The notes beneath the pieces were generated by a model that ran no database searches, had not been told where the DNA came from, and was given only the letters and a program-made list of their open reading frames with translations. From Bacillota bacterium (lineage in GTDB: Bacteria > Bacillota > Clostridia > Christensenellales > SZUA-584): a stretch of 6,527 nt of DNA. This document shows, piece after piece, positions 4,878 to 6,527 of the stretch. The stretch covers positions 1 to 6,527 of the forward strand of contig JAEZNC010000198.1 of assembly GCA_023441905.1 (NCBI GenBank), in the 5' to 3' direction. Both the position numbers and the translations under genes were made by a program. Within the stretch, counting starts at the first letter, position 1; every line of letters begins with the position of its first letter.

Positions 4878-5366
4878 ATGAAAGACGCCGAAAGGTTTTT
4901 AAAAGATTATTGGTATGCCACACGCAGCATCGGGCGCCTGATGATGGATTTAACGGCGGCTCGTCAGGCCTACGAGCATAGCCTTAACAGCCTGTCCGTG
5001 ACGGACGGGTATGTAAAGACCCAGACGAAAAATCGCAGTATCAGCAGCCCCGTGGAACGCGCCGCTGTGATTGCCGTGGATCAGTTTCATGCCGAGATGC
5101 TCAGCATTGAGAAGAGGCTCAAAGATGAAAGGCGCAGGCTGGCAGAAATCGAGCGGACAGTGGAAGAAGCGGGACTTTCTGCACCCGAAGCGGGTTATAT
5201 CAGGCTGCGATATTTCGAGGCGCGCAGTGTGGAGGCTGCGTCTCAACGGCTTTACTGCTCCGTGGCCACATGCGGGAGGCTCAGAGTGTCGGCTCTCAAA
5301 AAGATTGAGCGCGTGATAAACGAGGGCAGCGCGGGGGTGGTTGTTTATTCGGCAAGCAGCCGATGA
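4878..5366 (+). CDS. Sigma-region-4-like phage regulator (DUF1492 / RinA-ArpU type)
   Basis: 162 residues from the ATG at 4878, preceded by AAAGGAG at 7 nt. The frame is open further upstream to an ATG at 4713, but that stretch is a shadow of the zinc-ribbon gene, so 4878 is chosen. The N-terminal two thirds is helical, with a coiled-coil-like segment at about 68-98. Residues about 103-146 form a sigma-70 region 4-like helix-turn-helix: 'YIRLRYFEARSVEAASQRL', then 'CSVATCGRLRVSALKKIERV'. This layout matches the DUF1492 and RinA/ArpU-type proteins that activate late (packaging) genes in Firmicutes phages. Such genes usually end the early operon just before terminase genes. None follow here, which suggests the late region was deleted. 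Confidence 0.72.
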   Translation: MKDAERFLKDYWYATRSIGRLMMDLTAARQAYEHSLNSLSVTDGYVKTQTKNRSISSPVERAAVIAVDQFHAEMLSIEKRLKDERRRLAEIERTVEEAGLSAPEAGYIRLRYFEARSVEAASQRLYCSVATCGRLRVSALKKIERVINEGSAGVVVYSASSR

Positions 5367-5434
5367 ACGCACACATGTATGAAAGGCTTCGGCCCGGGGT
5401 ACAATAGCTGAAAAAAGGATAAAGGACAAAGACA

Positions 5435-5659
5435 ATGACGGTTTATTATAAGCTTCACGATTTGGATACGGTGGCGAAGGATGATGGCAAGACCACCTAC
5501 ATCTTTAACGGTGCGACAGGCAAGTGGGAAGTTGACAGAAATCAGATAGTGGCTGACCGTATTCACGAGACGGACGGCGAGACCATGGGCCAATGTGAAC
5601 AGATTTCGCAGGCGGAAGCACAAATGCTGATTGGCTATGACGAAGACCGTACGGAATAA
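5435..5659 (+). CDS. Small acidic protein of unknown function
   Basis: 74 residues from the ATG at 5435, 8 nt after AAAGGA. It contains 'YYKLHDLDTVAKDDGKTTYI' followed by 'FNGATGKWEVDRNQ', suggesting a small beta-strand unit with a Lys-Trp turn, then an acidic helical C-terminus (EQISQAEAQMLIGYDED). I have an impression of similar short proteins in Clostridia genomes but know no name or function. It lies 68 bp after the sigma-like gene. TACAAT at 5400-5405 might be a weak -10 box of its own, but no good -35 accompanies it. It may be the last gene of the element or a host gene next to its edge. Confidence 0.6.
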   Translation: MTVYYKLHDLDTVAKDDGKTTYIFNGATGKWEVDRNQIVADRIHETDGETMGQCEQISQAEAQMLIGYDEDRTE

Positions 5660-5683
5660 TAAAAGCCGGCCACTTATTAAAAG

Positions 5684-5802
5684 AGCTGATTGATGTAAAA
5701 CGACGCCATCACGGCAGATTCATTCTGCGTTCTCGCTGAAATCTGAAATCCTGCTGCAAAATACGAAAACCACCATCATATTTCGTTTCATCACTGTTTG
5801 TA
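5684..5802. repeat. Diverged copy C of the MITE-like repeat
   Basis: GCTGATTGAT (from 5685) corresponds to the left end of copy A. TCGCTGAAATCT followed by GAAAT and GCTG (about 5732-5755) matches copy A almost exactly (TCGCTGAAATCT, GAAAT, GCTG), and ATCACTGTTT near 5790-5799 resembles its right end (ATCATTGTTTA). The element is shorter than copy A and has no clear target duplication. Confidence 0.55.
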
Positions 5803-5805
5803 TAG

Positions 5806-5834
5806 TGGAGAAAAGCGGAGGGATATGGTATAAT
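5806..5834 (+). promoter_or_regulatory. Promoter of the ohr-like gene
   Basis: TGG-TATAAT (5826-5834) is a perfect -10 box with an extended TGn. TGGAGA (5806-5811), 17 bp upstream, is a fair -35. It predicts a leader of roughly 265 nt before the start at 6107. Confidence 0.65.
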
Positions 5835-5840
5835 ACATTT

Positions 5841-6106
5841 ATTAATGGAATCATTCCGTTTTTCGGAGATTGAGAGTAGGCGACGATACATTCTTTGTTT
5901 CATTGGATGTACAAAACACAAGCGCAGGCCATCGTTTGACGCTGACGGTCGTCGTAGACGATTTGACAGGACGGACACGTGTTCATTCCATAAGCGGGGG
6001 CGGCGGAGAAGGCCTATTCCGTTTTGATTGGGTGCATCCAATAGCTTTTCAAATATGGTGGCTAACGCTCTTACTCGCTACCGTATTTAATAACAAGGAG
6101 GTTACC
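5841..6106 (+). other. Long structured leader of the ohr-like gene, with an in-frame open extension
   Basis: This 266-bp stretch lies between the promoter and the Ohr start. ATTGGATGTAC (5902-5912) can pair with GTGCATCCAAT (6032-6042): 11 bp with one wobble. AGGCC (5926-5930) and GGCCT (6011-6015) nest inside. GGTGGC (6057-6062) and GCTACC (6077-6082) form a further hairpin shortly before the ribosome binding site. The reading frame of the Ohr gene is also open back to 5837, giving protein-like text such as 'LTLTVVVDDLTGRTRVHSIS', but only a TTG (5870) without a ribosome binding site could start it. No known riboswitch class is evident. Confidence 0.35.
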
Positions 6107-6527
6107 ATGAAAATTTCTTACAGCACTACAGCCCTGTCCACAGGCGGCCGTGACGGCCAGGTGAAGGTACAAGGCAGTCCTTTAAGCTTTGAAATGGCAA
6201 CGCCGCCGGAAATGGGCGGAACCAAGCCGCAGGGTGTGAACCCCGAGCAGCTGTTTGCCGCAGGGTATTCGGCGTGCTTTGGCAGCGCGGTGCAGCATGT
6301 GCTGCGTGTGCGCAAGCTCACGCTTGATCCGCCGGATGTGGAGGTGACGGTGGGGATTGGCCGCAACAATGCGGGCGGTTATTCGCTTGCCGCCGATATT
6401 GTGGTGACATTGGCCGGTACGGACCTTGAGACGGCCGCCGATATCGTCAAAGAAGCGCATACGGTATGCCCGTATTCCAATGCAACGCGCGGTAATATTG
6501 AGGTGAATGTCACGGCAAAGATTAAAT
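6107..6527 (+). CDS. ohr: Organic hydroperoxide resistance protein, Ohr subfamily of OsmC (3' end cut by window)
   Basis: 140 codons are visible from the ATG at 6107, which follows AAGGAGG at 5 nt; Ohr proteins are about 140 residues, so almost all of it is present. Ohr is a cytosolic thiol peroxidase, active as a dimer, that reduces organic and fatty-acid hydroperoxides with lipoylated-protein or dithiol reductants. All catalytic landmarks are visible: Arg15 in TGGRDG, Glu47 in NPEQLFAAGY, the peroxidatic Cys57 in GYSACF, and the resolving Cys121 in VCPYSNATRGN. Each sits four residues before its counterpart in the well-studied Xylella Ohr (Arg19, Glu51, Cys61, Cys125), a strong internal check. 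The motif pair separates Ohr from OsmC and YhfA subfamilies. A strong promoter (5806-5834) and long leader precede it. No ohrR-type MarR regulator is in view. Confidence 0.93.
   Translation, partial: MKISYSTTALSTGGRDGQVKVQGSPLSFEMATPPEMGGTKPQGVNPEQLFAAGYSACFGSAVQHVLRVRKLTLDPPDVEVTVGIGRNNAGGYSLAADIVVTLAGTDLETAADIVKEAHTVCPYSNATRGNIEVNVTAKIK

Noticed and set aside
5363..5407. 14-codon ORF overlapping the sigma-like gene stop by ATGA
   Set aside because: Coupling-type overlap, but the product is too short to support and shows no motif.
4950..5435. 161-codon minus-strand frame opposite the sigma-like gene
   Set aside because: Shadow frame rich in His, Arg, Cys and Pro; no ribosome binding site.
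5845..6027. 60-codon plus-strand Arg-rich frame in the ohr leader
   Set aside because: Runs of Arg from GC-rich triplets, no ribosome binding site; another frame of the same DNA looks more protein-like.
5709..6041. 110-codon minus-strand frame upstream of ohr
   Set aside because: Starts at a TTG without a ribosome binding site, crosses repeat copy C and the ohr promoter, and resembles no family I know.
1..6527. CRISPR arrays, tRNA or rRNA genes, restriction or toxin-antitoxin systems
   Set aside because: No regularly spaced direct repeats, cloverleaf sequences or characteristic protein motifs were seen on either strand.

Overview
The window looks like chromosomal DNA of a Clostridia-type Firmicute of moderate GC. 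The evidence is consistently strong GGAGG/AAAGGAG ribosome binding sites, a Gram-positive-type LexA box (GAAC-N4-GTTC), a DUF975 membrane protein, and phage-type proteins typical of Clostridia (an LLH-type holin and a DUF1492/RinA-like sigma-related regulator). It is an accessory region: a few ordinary chromosomal genes are separated by pieces of prophage or integrative elements, a broken IS30-type transposase and copies of a small non-coding repeat.

Layout. 1-639 is the end of a larger protein with TPR-like repeats and a C-terminal beta-rich domain, closed by a good terminator (666-700). 930-1893 is a two-gene phage cassette, a holin-like membrane protein and a Gln/Ala-rich coiled-coil protein, with no lysin after it. 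1894-2391 has no convincing gene. It holds a 155-bp MITE-like element with 14-bp inverted ends and a 6-bp target duplication, then a strong hairpin terminator. 2392-3006 (minus) is a DUF975 membrane protein with a near-consensus promoter. 3077-3737 carries no intact gene. It holds a decayed repeat copy, the N-terminus of an IS30-family transposase (minus, 3343-3501), a palindrome, and an isolated LexA-box promoter pointing right.

3738-5659 is a compact regulatory module. A short Cro/CI-type repressor (minus) is divergent from a second XRE-type HTH gene (plus). The 141-bp gap between them holds three copies of ATAGC-N5-GCTAT overlapping both promoters. Rightward follow a small helical protein, a CxxC/CxxC zinc-ribbon-like protein, a sigma-region-4-like regulator and a small unknown protein. 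The arrangement is that of a phage or ICE lysogeny switch with its early operon, but no integrase, replication or structural genes are attached here. 5660-6106 holds a third repeat copy and the long leader of an Ohr-type (OsmC superfamily) organic hydroperoxide resistance gene that runs to the right edge (6107-6527).

The most interesting idea concerns the repressor, which has no S24 autocleavage domain. The LexA-box promoter at 3660-3682 points straight into its 3' end with no obvious terminator between. SOS-induced antisense transcription could therefore couple DNA damage to the switch. This is inference; the simpler alternative is that the promoter is the orphaned remnant of a lost SOS gene.
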